From: Bradyrhizobium algeriense
Lineage (GTDB): Bacteria > Pseudomonadota > Alphaproteobacteria > Rhizobiales > Xanthobacteraceae
Assembly: GCF_003062295.1 (NCBI RefSeq)
Contig: NZ_PYCN01000020.1
Span: 78,861-142,860 of the forward strand
Length of the DNA stretch: 64,000 nt
Direction of reading: 5' to 3'
Shown: in pieces, positions 26,443 through 36,300 of the stretch
Numbering within the stretch: the first letter of the stretch is position 1
Layout: every line of letters begins with the position of its first letter
The notes under the pieces: generated by a model
What the model was told of the DNA's origin: nothing
The model's input: only the letters and a program-made list of their open reading frames with translations
The model's database searches: none
Position numbers and translations under genes: made by a program

Positions 26443-26477
26443 GGTCGGCGGCGTAACGCCCGCCGGCCTTTTCTTTT
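26443..26477 (+). terminator. Intrinsic terminator after the lemA-TPM region
   Basis: A 9-bp stem, GGTCGGCGG with CCGCCGGCC (one G-T pair), an 8-base loop, then TTTTCTTTT. It stands 190 bp after the last TPM stop and just before the convergent GST gene. Confidence 0.75.
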
Positions 26478-26498
26478 GATGAGGGACGATTGCTCCGT

Positions 26499-27113
26499 TC
26501 ACGCCTTCGCCGATGGCCGCTCTCCCACACGCGCCATCCATGCGACGATATTGGCATTGGCGGGATCGAGCGGCTGGCCGACCTGGCCGGCGAAATCGAG
26601 CCAGCCATAGAGCAGGATGTCGGCCAGCGTGAAGCGCTTGCCGCAGAGATAGTCGCGGCCGTCGGCCATCTGGCCGTTGAGCCATTGCAGGCGGTTGGCA
26701 GCGATCATCTTCAGCCCGGGCGAGGCCTCAGGCGCGCAGGGAATTCGTTTTTCGAAAAACTTGAGACCTTCGCCGAAGCGAAAGCCGTTGCCCAGATGCT
26801 CGCAGATGTTGAGGTCGACGCGGCGGGTCCACATCCGGCATTCGGCGCGCTCCTCCGGTGTCGTCCCGATCATCGCGGGGGCCGGGTGCTTCTCTTCGAG
26901 GTATTCGCAGATCGCGGTGATCTCGGACAGATAGTTGCCGTCGTCGAGTTCGAGCGTCGGCATCTGGCCGTGCGGATTGCGCTTCAAATGCTCGGCTTCA
27001 CGGTTCTCGCCCTTGCGCAGATCGACGATCTGCTTCGGCACCTCGATGCCCTTTTCCGCCATGAACATGCGGACGATGCGGGGATTCGGTCCGACCGAGT
27101 CGTAGAACTTCAT
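26499..27113 (-). CDS. Glutathione S-transferase family protein
   Basis: A 204-residue protein with an N-terminal thioredoxin-like GST domain (MKFYDSVGPNPRIVRMFMAE, then NPHGQMPTLELDDGNYLSE with the cis-proline and the SNAIL-type SE pair) and a C-terminal helical domain with YLCGKRFTLADILLYGWLDF. It would conjugate or reduce electrophiles with glutathione in the cytoplasm. Ser6 or Tyr4 could be the catalytic residue. It is monocistronic, with a repeat element upstream. Confidence 0.9.
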   Translation of the reverse strand: MKFYDSVGPNPRIVRMFMAEKGIEVPKQIVDLRKGENREAEHLKRNPHGQMPTLELDDGNYLSEITAICEYLEEKHPAPAMIGTTPEERAECRMWTRRVDLNICEHLGNGFRFGEGLKFFEKRIPCAPEASPGLKMIAANRLQWLNGQMADGRDYLCGKRFTLADILLYGWLDFAGQVGQPLDPANANIVAWMARVGERPSAKA

Positions 27114-27230
27114 GATGCTGTCTCTCCCTTATTTTCTTGTGATGGTTGTGGGAGCCGTTGAACATTCCGCCGCAGCGTTTGTCAAATGGCGCGCTATTGG
27201 CGGCCTGGCACCGCAGAGCCGAGACCGAGC

Positions 27231-27318
27231 GTAGCCCGGATGGAGCGGAGCGTAATCCGGGGCTGTCCTGAATTGTTGCGTGCTGTTCCCGGATTGCGCT
27301 TCGCTCCATCCGGGCTAC
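27231..27318. repeat. Palindromic repeat of the GTAGCCCGGATGGAGCG type
   Basis: Arms GTAGCCCGGATGGAGCG (27231-27247) and CGCTCCATCCGGGCTAC (27302-27318) are perfect inverted copies around a 54-base centre. Related elements occur at 56271-56305 and 57551-57701 and as a single arm at 41916-41928. It ends five bases from the stop codon of the hydrolase gene on the minus strand. Confidence 0.88.
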
Positions 27319-27322
27319 GGGC

Positions 27323-28135
27323 CTAGCTGTCGTCGAGCTTGTTGAGGTCGCGAACCGATTGCATGATCGGTTCGAAATTCGCCCGCGCATCCAGTGCGTC
27401 GAACAATTGCGCAGTGTCCGACAGCAATCCGTGCGAGCGCTGGATCGCGATCCGCACGTCGTCCTGCGGGGTGTCGGACAGTCGCCCGTGGCCCGACAGC
27501 AAGATCTTCGAGTTCAGGCCCTTCAGCCGCTCCAGCGACTGGATGTAATCGGCGATGCTGCCGGAGCCGAACACGCCGCCCATCACGCCGCCCGGCATCA
27601 GCGTATCGGAGGCGAACAGCAATCCCTTGTCCGGTTCGAACAGCGTGATGCAGGCCGAGGTGTGGCCGGGCGTGTACATCACGCTGAGGCGGAAATTGCC
27701 GAGGTCGATCAAGTTGCCTTCTTCCAGCCAGAGATCGATATTGATCGGCACGTTCGGCTCGTTGAACATCTTGCGCAGCATCGAGAAGTCGTCGCGCAGC
27801 ATGATCTTGTTGGCGGCCAGCCGATGTGCGGCGATGAAGGCGCGGCCGTGGAAATGATAGGCCGCGCCGATGTGGTCGAGATGCTCGTGGCTCAGCACCA
27901 CCATGTCGATCTTCTCGGGCGGGCAGTCGAGGTGCTCGAGGCATTTCACGAGATGCGGATAGTTCGACGACAGCCCGGCATCGATCATGATGGTGCGCGA
28001 ACTGCCGCGCACCAGATAAGCGTTCGCCGCGCGATTCTTGAAGCGGATCTGATAGACGTCTTCGGCGGCCTGGATCAGCGTGCAGACCTCGGTCTCGAAC
28101 AGCGTCTTGAATGGGCTCGGCTTCCGCTCGCTCAT
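27323..28135 (-). CDS. Metallo-beta-lactamase-fold hydrolase
   Basis: A 270-residue MBL-fold protein. The di-zinc motif is complete: LSHEHLDHIG (His83, His85, Asp87, His88), then TPGHTSACITLF, FASDTLMPGG and LLSGHGRLSD. No signal peptide is present. The family hydrolyses many substrates (thioesters, lactones, phosphodiesters), so the substrate cannot be named. Its ATG overlaps the stop of the upstream cyclic-nucleotide-binding gene in an ATGA, so both are translationally coupled and probably work together. Confidence 0.9.
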   Translation of the reverse strand: MSERKPSPFKTLFETEVCTLIQAAEDVYQIRFKNRAANAYLVRGSSRTIMIDAGLSSNYPHLVKCLEHLDCPPEKIDMVVLSHEHLDHIGAAYHFHGRAFIAAHRLAANKIMLRDDFSMLRKMFNEPNVPINIDLWLEEGNLIDLGNFRLSVMYTPGHTSACITLFEPDKGLLFASDTLMPGGVMGGVFGSGSIADYIQSLERLKGLNSKILLSGHGRLSDTPQDDVRIAIQRSHGLLSDTAQLFDALDARANFEPIMQSVRDLNKLDDS

Positions 28136-28506
28136 GAATTGGCCGCGGCTCTGAAGGTGACAGCGTTCGACGCGCGCAACCGTTTACTGAGCGCATCCAT
28201 GATCATCAGCGCAAAGGCCGGCTGCTGGCTGACCAGGTAAACGAAGCGGGCATGGTTGATCCGCATCACGCGGGTGTTTGGGGCGGCCGCAATGGCGGTT
28301 GCCGAACGGGACGAGCCGTCGATGACAGCCATCTCGCCGAAAAACTCACCCTTGCCGAGCGTGACGATCACCGTCTTGCTGGGGCCGTTCATCTTGGCGA
28401 TCTCGACCTGGCCGTCGAGCACCACGAACAGTTCCCGCCCGGTCGAGCCTTCCTCAAAAATGACGTCATCTACATCAAACTCATTGATGCATTTCTCGAT
28501 GGTCAT
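28132..28506 (-). CDS. Stand-alone cyclic-nucleotide-binding domain protein
   Basis: A 124-residue protein consisting of one cNMP-binding domain with no DNA-binding helix. The phosphate-binding cassette is well formed: GEFFGEMAVIDGSSRSATAI, with the Glu and the Arg needed for cAMP or cGMP. An N-terminal extension is open up to 28728, but the family domain starts with the ATG at 28506. It overlaps the hydrolase gene by ATGA. It may act as an allosteric subunit or sensor for that hydrolase; a cyclase is encoded 10 kb away at 38425-40158. Both links are inferences. Confidence 0.88.
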   Translation of the reverse strand: MTIEKCINEFDVDDVIFEEGSTGRELFVVLDGQVEIAKMNGPSKTVIVTLGKGEFFGEMAVIDGSSRSATAIAAAPNTRVMRINHARFVYLVSQQPAFALMIMDALSKRLRASNAVTFRAAANS

Positions 28507-28744
28507 GGTGGCCACCTGCCTTTCTGGCTGGTTGGTCCATGTTAGTCGGGAAACAGACCGGCGCAAACGGAACCAGCAAGGATGCCGCGGGGCAGCATTA
28601 GGCGGCTCGGTACCGGGCCGGCCGACATTTGCGGCCCAAAACCGGGCCGGAAGAGTTCCTAAAATTTCGGTAAGGCCGCCACCGGTAAGGATTTGGCAAG
28701 TAATAAAAGTTACCAAATGGTCAATCAATTCTGGAGAATCTAAC

Positions 28745-29773
28745 GTGAGCGATCAGCAACCCCAGCCCGCCAGCGGTGAGACCGGAACTCTTGGCGCCGG
28801 GCCGGCCACTCCCGACATGCCTGCGCCAGGCGAGCCGGTGACGGCCGCGGCGGAGGTCGAGGCGGCAAAACTCGCGCCCGAGCAGGAAGAGACCTCGCCG
28901 AAGCCCGATGTGGCCAAGGACGCCCCGAAGGTGGACGCCGTCAAGATGGAAGCGCCAAAGGTCGAGGCCTCAAAGGCTGAGCCTCCCAAGATCGACGCCG
29001 TGAAGCCGGAAGCGCCGCGCTTTCCCGGCAATGTGACGATCATGTCGCCCGGCGACCGCGTCGGAGCCGATGCGAAGGCTGCGCCGGCGGAAGGATCGTC
29101 CGGCAAGCGCCGATTCGGGGCGATGGCCGCCGTGGTCGCGCTGGCGACGGTGGCGGGTGCGCTTGGTGGCGCGCTGGCAACCGCGGGGTTTGGAAAGCTG
29201 ATGGCCGGAGAATCGGCTCAAGCCTCAGTCCAGGCGTCGGCAAAGGACAGCGTGCTCGAAGCCTCGGTGGCACGGATCGACGCCGAGATCGTCGCGCTGA
29301 AATCAAGCCTCGAGCATAATTCCAAGACGACGACGGGCCAGCTCAACAAGGCCAGCGACCGCCTCGACAAGGTCGAGAAGGCGCAGGCCGAGCCCGGCGC
29401 GAAACTCGCCAAGCTCAGCGAGACCGTCGACAAGCTTCGCGCCGCTCAGGCGTCCACGACGGCTGCCGCTGCGCCGGCTCCTGCGAAGGAAGTCACGGGG
29501 TCGATACCGCAGCAAGCCGCAGCCGCCGCGCCGCCTGCGGCTCCTCCTACCTCTGGAGCTCCGCCCAAGCCCGAGGTTGCCCGGCTGCCGACGGTCGAAG
29601 GCTGGGTATTGCGGGACGTCGCCAACGGCAGCGCCCTGATCGAGGGCCGCCGCGGCATGTACGAGGTCTATGCCGGCGATCCCATTCCCGGCCTCGGCCG
29701 TGTTGACGCCATTCGCAGGCAGGACGGCCGCTGGGTGGTCGTGACCAGCAAGGGCCTGATCGTCGCGCGCTGA
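28745..29773 (+). CDS. Membrane protein with Pro/Lys-rich decapeptide repeats and coiled coil
   Basis: A 342-residue protein that I do not assign to a named family. Residues 61-90 are three imperfect decapeptides of the form PKVDAVKMEA. A membrane helix lies at about 125-149 (AMAAVVALATVAGALGGALA), then a helical, probably coiled-coil region (about 160-235), an Ala/Pro linker, and a compact C-terminal domain from WVLRDVANGSALIEGRRGMY to the end. Topology suggests a cytoplasmic repeat region and a periplasmic C-terminus. The GTG at 28745 has GGAG upstream. It is divergent from the cNMP gene and ends at a strong terminator. Confidence 0.82.
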   Translation: MSDQQPQPASGETGTLGAGPATPDMPAPGEPVTAAAEVEAAKLAPEQEETSPKPDVAKDAPKVDAVKMEAPKVEASKAEPPKIDAVKPEAPRFPGNVTIMSPGDRVGADAKAAPAEGSSGKRRFGAMAAVVALATVAGALGGALATAGFGKLMAGESAQASVQASAKDSVLEASVARIDAEIVALKSSLEHNSKTTTGQLNKASDRLDKVEKAQAEPGAKLAKLSETVDKLRAAQASTTAAAAPAPAKEVTGSIPQQAAAAAPPAAPPTSGAPPKPEVARLPTVEGWVLRDVANGSALIEGRRGMYEVYAGDPIPGLGRVDAIRRQDGRWVVVTSKGLIVAR

Positions 29774-29793
29774 CGGGACGACACATGAACAGG

Positions 29794-29830
29794 AAGGCGC
29801 TTCACGGCGACGTGAAGCGCCTTTTTTCTT
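29794..29830 (+). terminator. Strong intrinsic terminator
   Basis: A 13-bp perfect stem (29794-29806 with 29811-29823), a GCGA tetraloop, and a run of T overlapping the end of the stem (29822-29830). It starts 20 bases after the stop of the repeat-bearing membrane protein. Confidence 0.93.
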
Positions 29831-29863
29831 GAATAGGTCTCATTGCGCGGTGTTAGTTGGGAC

Positions 29864-31378
29864 ATGAGCCGCGCGCCAGGATTTCTCGCCATCGTATTTG
29901 CTCTGCTGTGCGGCGCTTTGCCGGCGCGCGCGGCACAGGATGCGGCGCTGGAACGCGGAACAGCCATCACCGATCCCGCGACGTTGCGCGAACTCGACGG
30001 CGGAAAATTTCGTCTCGATCGCATGCTGCTGCCGGAGCGGCCGGCTGATATTCCGCTCGCCAATAGCGAGCTGTTCGCCGTGCCGTCGATGGCGCCAGTC
30101 CGGCAGGCGATCGATGGCGAGTTCGATCGCTATGTCGCGCGGCACCGAGCGAACCTGCCGAAGGAGACGATCGGCGTCGGCGAGGGCTTTGATTTCCAAT
30201 TGTTCGACCGCGCGCTGCTTTATTCGGCAGAGACGCGGTTCGTGCTGGCCGGCATCGTTAACCGGATGGACCGCGCTTACGCATCCGAAGCAAGCTGCGG
30301 CGAGATCCGCATGATCTATCGGCTGACGCGGAAGAACAAAGCGGCCGGCGACAACGCTTCGCCGCCGCGGCTGCCGATGACGTTGAACCTCGTGCTGAAG
30401 GCGAAAGGCGAGGGATCCACGATCACCTGTTCCAAAATCGCCAATCGCTGGCTCGCCGCGCCGCTCGGTGGGACACCGGCGGCAAAGGATGGCCCGCTCG
30501 ACCTGATCGGCCACGAGAATATCGACCGCATCGAGACCAATCTGCAGATCGCGCACGCGCCGAAATCGTCGGTTCGCGATTTCCGCACCGACTATCTGTT
30601 GAAGGTGTTTCGCTACGATCGGAACGCGCGCGTCTTCGCGGAAGCGCCGATGGAAAACCAGATCGATCGCGCGCGCCTTCTGGCCGACGATGGCCTCAAG
30701 CGCGAGTTCAGAGCATGGCTGCTCGATCCCGTCAATCTCGTCGCGTTCGATCGTGGCACCGCGCTGATCCCGGAAAAATTCCTTGCCAGCGGCGCGATTG
30801 CGCCGACGCCGGTCGGGTTCGATCCGTCGGACCTGGAGCCGGAATTCGGACTGGTGCAAGGCGAGGGTGCCGTGTTCAGCGAGGCCGACATCGTGGCAGC
30901 GTTGAGGAAGGCCGTGGAAGGCGGCGTGAAGCTGCAGAACATCCGCTCGCCTGCCGGGTTCGAGCGGCGGCTCAACGACGTGACCTGCTCGGGCTGCCAC
31001 CAGACGCGCGGCATCGGCGGCTTTCACTTCCCCGGTGTCGACTGGATGGCGGAAAATCCGTCGAACTCGACGGTCGTGCCGGCGTCGCCGCATTTCTTCG
31101 GCGACCAGATCCGCCGACGCGATATTCTCGCAAGCCTGCGCGACGGCAAGACGCCGGATTACTCGCGCGGGTTCGCCAGCCGTCCGCAGTTGCGCGGCAG
31201 CACCGAACTCGCCGGCACCAATTACTACGACGGCTGGGGCGCGCATTGTTATGTGCAGGGTAAGCCGGCCGCCAGCAATGACGGAAGTTTTCGGGATTGG
31301 ACCTGCGCCGAGGGCCTGACCTGTCAGGCCGCCGGCAAGATCTCGCGCATCGGCATGTGCTTCGTCAAAAGCCGTTAG
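29864..31378 (+). CDS. Exported protein with a single CxxCH haem-type motif
   Basis: A 504-residue protein with a signal peptide (MSRAPGFLAIVFALLCGALP, ARA-AQ cleavage). The bulk has no family that I recognise. At about residue 379 it carries VTCSGCHQTRG, a CxxCH motif that could attach haem c, and a Cys-containing C-terminal section (CYVQGKPA, WTCAEGLTCQA). Expected export by Sec to the periplasm. A short in-frame extension to 29843 exists; the ATG at 29864 gives the better signal. Haem binding is plausible but unproven, since no second ligand motif is evident. It converges with a GST gene nine bases away. Confidence 0.82.
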   Translation: MSRAPGFLAIVFALLCGALPARAAQDAALERGTAITDPATLRELDGGKFRLDRMLLPERPADIPLANSELFAVPSMAPVRQAIDGEFDRYVARHRANLPKETIGVGEGFDFQLFDRALLYSAETRFVLAGIVNRMDRAYASEASCGEIRMIYRLTRKNKAAGDNASPPRLPMTLNLVLKAKGEGSTITCSKIANRWLAAPLGGTPAAKDGPLDLIGHENIDRIETNLQIAHAPKSSVRDFRTDYLLKVFRYDRNARVFAEAPMENQIDRARLLADDGLKREFRAWLLDPVNLVAFDRGTALIPEKFLASGAIAPTPVGFDPSDLEPEFGLVQGEGAVFSEADIVAALRKAVEGGVKLQNIRSPAGFERRLNDVTCSGCHQTRGIGGFHFPGVDWMAENPSNSTVVPASPHFFGDQIRRRDILASLRDGKTPDYSRGFASRPQLRGSTELAGTNYYDGWGAHCYVQGKPAASNDGSFRDWTCAEGLTCQAAGKISRIGMCFVKSR

Positions 31379-31387
31379 CGCGAACTG

Positions 31388-32035
31388 TCACTTGGCGTAG
31401 TGCGTCAGGCGCTTGCCGGGCAGCAGATCATAGGCCGATTTCCAGCCCGGCAATTGCGCCATGCGCTTAAGCCAGGCGTTGATCGCGGGATGGCTCGCCG
31501 CCAGATCGTACCCGGTTTCATCGGCGGGATAATGCAGATAAGCCATCATCGATATGTCGGCCACCGTTGGCCGTTCGCCGATGGCGAATGCATTCTTCTG
31601 CATGTGCTGTTCGAGGATCGCCAGGAAATCATCAAGCCGCCTGCGGAAATGTTTCAGGACGTGCTCGTCCGGCGACGGCGTGAAGGTCCGAAAATAGCGG
31701 TAGGTTGCCATGTAGCCGGTGAGCTTGTGGTTGTCCCAGAACAGCCAGCGCAGCAGTTCGAACTGCTCCTGCTCGGTCTCGCCGCCGAACCGGCCGAATT
31801 GCTTTGCCAGCTTAAGCAGGATCGGCGCGGTCTGTGTCAGGCGTTCGCCGTCGACCTCGAGCACCGGAATTTCGCCCATCTCGTTGACGTCGCGCCGCCA
31901 TTCCGGCGTGCGCGTGACGCCGCCGCCGAAATCGGTCCATACCGGCTCGAAGTGCTCGCCGCACAGCGTGAGCATCAGCGCGAGCTTGTAGCTGTTTCCC
32001 GACTCCGGGAAGTAATGCAGGCGATAGCTGGGCAT
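31388..32035 (-). CDS. Glutathione S-transferase family protein
   Basis: A 215-residue GST: thioredoxin-like domain with YRLHYFPESGNSYKLALML and GEIPVLEVDGERLTQTAPIL, then a helical domain with AIGERPTVADISMMAYLHYP. Ser12 or Ser15 could be catalytic. The gene is 11 bp downstream of a class III CoA-transferase and is almost certainly cotranscribed, a combination suggesting the breakdown of an electrophilic or glutathione-linked compound (inference). Confidence 0.9.
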   Translation of the reverse strand: MPSYRLHYFPESGNSYKLALMLTLCGEHFEPVWTDFGGGVTRTPEWRRDVNEMGEIPVLEVDGERLTQTAPILLKLAKQFGRFGGETEQEQFELLRWLFWDNHKLTGYMATYRYFRTFTPSPDEHVLKHFRRRLDDFLAILEQHMQKNAFAIGERPTVADISMMAYLHYPADETGYDLAASHPAINAWLKRMAQLPGWKSAYDLLPGKRLTHYAK

Positions 32036-32046
32036 GGTCTGCTTCC

Positions 32047-33252
32047 TTACGCCACCGCGCCGGCCGCGCGCAGCTTGCCAATCGCGGCTTCGTCATAGCC
32101 CGCGTTGCGCAGGATCTCGTCGCTGTGCTCGCCGATCGCGGGCGGCTTGCGCGGCTGCACCTTCTTGCTGCCATCCACCCAGATCGGGCTGGAGATCGTC
32201 AGCATGGTATCGTTCTCGAACGGCACCAGCACCTCGTTCTCGATCATCTGCTTGTCGTTCGGAATGTCGTCGAGGATGCCGACCACGCCGAACACCAGCC
32301 CGTTGCCGTCGAGGATCTTGCGCCATTCGGCAAGATCCCTGGTCGCAAAGGTCTCGTCGAAGATCTTGATCAGTTCGAGCGATCGCGCATGGCGGTCTTT
32401 CTTGGTTTCGAATCTCGAATCGGTGATGAGGTCCTCGCGGCCGAGGCAGCGCGCCAGCGTCGGCCATTGCCGGTCCTCGTTGAGCAGCGACAGGATCAGC
32501 CAGCGTCCGTCCTTGCACTGGTAGTGATTGGTGACCGCGTTGAGCGCGCGCTCGCGCGGCCGGCGTTCGCCGAACTTCGCGCCGACCAGTTTGGCCTGCG
32601 CCAGCACCGAGGCGGCCCAGACGCCATTGGCCATCAAATTGGAGCTGACATGCGAGCCCTTGCCGGTGCGCTCGCGCTTGTAGAGCGCAGTGACGATCGC
32701 GCCGTAGAACGCCATCGCGCAGGGGTGGTCGCCCATGCCCGCGATCGATCGCGCCGGCGTCGTGTGTTCGTCCGCTCGCACCAGGTCCATCAGGCCCGAG
32801 CGCGCCCAGTAGGCGTTGGAGTCGAAGCCCGGCTTGTTGGCTTCCTCGCCCTTTTCGCCGTAACCGGTGAAGGAGGCATAGATCAGGCGTTCGTTGAGGG
32901 GTGCCAGATGGTTGTGGGTGATGCCGAGCCGCTCGCGCACCTGCGGCGGATAATTGGTGATGAAGACGTCGGCTTGCGCGGCCAGCCGATGCAGCACCGC
33001 CTGCCCCTCGGGCTTCGAGAGATCGAGCGCGAGGCTCTTCTTGTTGCGGGCTTCCAGCATCCACGCGAAATTATGCTCGCTATGCGGGTAGCCCGGCAAA
33101 TTCGGCAGGTTGCGATAGGGATCGCCGGCGCCGGGCGGCTCGATCTTGATGACGTCGGCGCCGAAATCCGACAGCACGGTGGCGGCCGCAGGCGCTGCAA
33201 TGAAACTCGCGCAGTCCAGAACCTGGAGGCCTTCGAAAATACCCTTATCCAT
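32047..33252 (-). CDS. CaiB/BaiF (class III) CoA-transferase
   Basis: A 401-residue family III CoA-transferase that moves CoA between carboxylic acids. Visible features are GLQVLDCASFIAAPAAATVL at the N-terminus, DFGADVIKIEPPGAGDPYR, and GFDSNAYWARSG with Asp144 at the catalytic aspartate position. The substrate cannot be deduced. It is the first gene of a two-gene operon with a GST. Length is normal for the family. Confidence 0.92.
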   Translation of the reverse strand: MDKGIFEGLQVLDCASFIAAPAAATVLSDFGADVIKIEPPGAGDPYRNLPNLPGYPHSEHNFAWMLEARNKKSLALDLSKPEGQAVLHRLAAQADVFITNYPPQVRERLGITHNHLAPLNERLIYASFTGYGEKGEEANKPGFDSNAYWARSGLMDLVRADEHTTPARSIAGMGDHPCAMAFYGAIVTALYKRERTGKGSHVSSNLMANGVWAASVLAQAKLVGAKFGERRPRERALNAVTNHYQCKDGRWLILSLLNEDRQWPTLARCLGREDLITDSRFETKKDRHARSLELIKIFDETFATRDLAEWRKILDGNGLVFGVVGILDDIPNDKQMIENEVLVPFENDTMLTISSPIWVDGSKKVQPRKPPAIGEHSDEILRNAGYDEAAIGKLRAAGAVA

Positions 33253-33350
33253 CGTAGCGCCGCTCCGTGACGTTTGTTGCTCTTGCTGAATTATCGCGAT
33301 GAGCGATCCGGTTCAAACGCCATTTGGCCTATCTCGAAGGGGCGATGCAA

Positions 33351-36300
33351 CTACTCCCCGCCGGACATCAGCGCTGCATTTCCGCCGGCTGCGGCCGTAT
33401 TGACGGTCACCGTCTGCTCGGTTGCAAAACGCGCGAGATAATGCGGCCCGCCGGCCTTCGGCCCGGTGCCCGATAGCCCGTGGCCACCGAACGGCTGCAC
33501 GCCGACCACCGCGCCGATCATGTTGCGGTTGACATAGATGTTGCCGACCTGGAGGCGCTCGATCGCGTCCTCCACCGTATCGTCGATCCGTGAATGGATG
33601 CCGAGCGTCAGCCCGTAGCCGGAGCGCTCGACCGCCTGCAGCACCAGGTCGAACCGTTCGGCGCGGTAGCGCACGACATGCAGCACCGGGCCGAATATTT
33701 CTTCCGTGAGCCGGCCGGCATCTGACAATTCGAAAATATGCGGCGCGACATACTTGCCTTGTGGTGCGTTACTCGCAAAGTGCACCCGGGCTTCTTTCTT
33801 CATGCGTTCGATATGCGCGTCCAGCCGCTGCTTGGCCTCGGCATCGATCACCGGGCCGATATGCGTAGCGGGATCGGAGGGATCGCCGATGACAAGCTCG
33901 CGCGCCGCGCCCGCGATCATCTCGATCATGCGGTCGGCGACGTCGTCCTGCAGGAACAGCAGCCGCAGCGCCGAGCAGCGCTGGCCGGCGGAGCGGAATG
34001 CCGAGGTCACGACGTCGTCGGCGACCTGTTCGGGCAGCGCGGTAGCATCGACGATCATGGCATTGATGCCGCCGGTCTCGGCGATCAGCGGCACAATCGG
34101 CCCGTCCTTGGCGGCGAGCGCGCGGTTGATCGTTCGCGCCACTTCCGTCGAGCCCGTGAAGACGACACCGGCGACATCGGGATGCGCCACGAGCGCGCCG
34201 CCGATCCGGCCGGCGCCTGCCACCAGATGCAGCGCTGACGCGGGCACGCCGGCTTCATGCAACAGCTTGACGGCTTCAGCCGCAATCAGCGGCGTTTGCT
34301 CGGCCGGCTTCGCAACGACTGCGTTGCCCGCCACCAGGGCTGCCGCGACCTGGCCCAGGAAGATCGCCAGCGGAAAATTCCACGGCGAGATCGCGACGAA
34401 AACGCCACGGCCGCGCAGGCGAAGCACATTGCTCTCGCCGGTCGGTCCCGGCATCGCCTTGCCTTCGCCGAACAACTCGCGTCCCTGCGCAGCATAGTAA
34501 CGACAGAAATCCACGGCCTCGCGGACTTCCGAGATCGAATCATCGAGTGTCTTGCCGCCCTCGCGTTGCAGCAACGCGACGAAATGCGCCGCACGCCGCT
34601 CCAGCAGATTGGCGGCCTGCTCCAGCGCCGCCGCGCGCATCTCGGCTGGCGTTCGTGTCCAGTGCTTGAAACCGTCGCGCGCGGCCGCGATCGCTGCATT
34701 GGCCTCCGCCTCCGTTGCGTCGGCCATGCTGCCCGCTGCGGGTGTTGGTTCGGTGGCGATGGCCGAAACGAGTTGCTCCAGCGCCGCGCGCTCGCCGAAT
34801 TCGATCCCGCGTGAATTTTTCCGCGCCGGCCCATAGAGGTCGCGCGGCAACGGAATGTTCGGATGGCTGGCATTGTCGGCACTGCCGATGATATCGGCCG
34901 GACGCCGCAGCAATTGCGAGACCGGCATCGCCTCGTCGGCGGCGAGCGCAACAAAGGATGAGTTGGCGCCATTCTCCAGCAATCGCCGCACCAGATAGGC
35001 CAGCAGATCGCGGTGGCTGCCGACCGGGGCGTAGGTGCGATGGGTGATGTCGGGGCGGTCCTCGCCGAGCTTTGCGTAGAGCGCTTCGCCCATGCCGTGC
35101 AGGCGCTGGAATTCGAATCCGCTCTGGTCCGTTGCCAGTTCGAGGATGGTCGCGACCGTCAGCGCATTATGCGTGGCGAACTGCGGAAAAATTCGGGGGC
35201 GCAGCGCCAGCAATTGCTGCGCGCAGGCGACGTAGTTCAAATCCGTCATCGCCTTGCGGGTGAACACGGGATAGCCGTCGAGCCCGCGTTCCTGCGCGCG
35301 CTTGATCTCGGTGTCCCAATAGGCGCCCTTCACCAGCCGCACCATCATTTTGCGGTCGAGGCTGCGTGCGAGACCATCGACGTAAGCGATTACGTCGGAG
35401 GCGCGCTTCTGGTAGGCCTGGATCGCCAGGCCAAAGCCGTCCCAGCCTGTCAGCGAGGAATCACTGACCGCTGCCGCTATCACATCGAGCGACAATTCCA
35501 GCCGGTCCGCTTCCTCGGCATCGACAGTGAAATTGAGGTCATAGGATTTAGCTTGCCGGGCGAGATCGATCAGGCGCGGGACCAGTTCGCTCATCACTCG
35601 TGCGCGGCTCACGGCCTCGAAGCGCGGATGCAATGCCGAGAGCTTGACCGAGATACCGGGCCGGTCGGGCAGGGGACGCTCGCCGGCCGTGCGGCCGATC
35701 GCCTCGATCGCGCTTGAATAGGAATTGAAATAGCGCGCGGCATCGTCGGCCGTGCGCGCGCCTTCGCCGAGCATGTCGAAGGAGTAGCGTTGATGGCGCG
35801 ACGGGTGCGGCTGCGCCCGCGACAGCGCGGCTTCAATGGTTTCGCCGAGCACGAAATGATTGCCCATCAGCCGCATCGCCTGCCGCGTCGCCGCCCGCAC
35901 GGCCGGCGCGCCCAGACGCTTGGTGAGCCGGCCGATGGTCCCCTGCGGGGTCTCGCCGGGCTGGATCACGCGGGCCGACATCCCGAGCGCCCACGCCGAC
36001 GCGTTGACCAGGAACGCGCTCGACCTGGTTTCGTGATGGATGAAGTCGCCCTGCGCGAGCTTGTCCTCGATGAACTGGTCGGCGGTGCGGGCGTCCGGCA
36101 CCCGCAGCAACGCTTCCGCCAGCACCATCAGCGCCAGCCCCTCCTTGGTCGACAGCGCGAATTCGCGCAGCATGTCCTCGACGCCGCCGAGCGGATCGTC
36201 GTTGGCCCTGATGGCCTCGATCAGCCGCCTTGCCATGCGATCGATGCGCTTCTCCTGCGCCGCATCCAGCCGCACGGCCCCGAGCAGGCGGGCGGCCATG

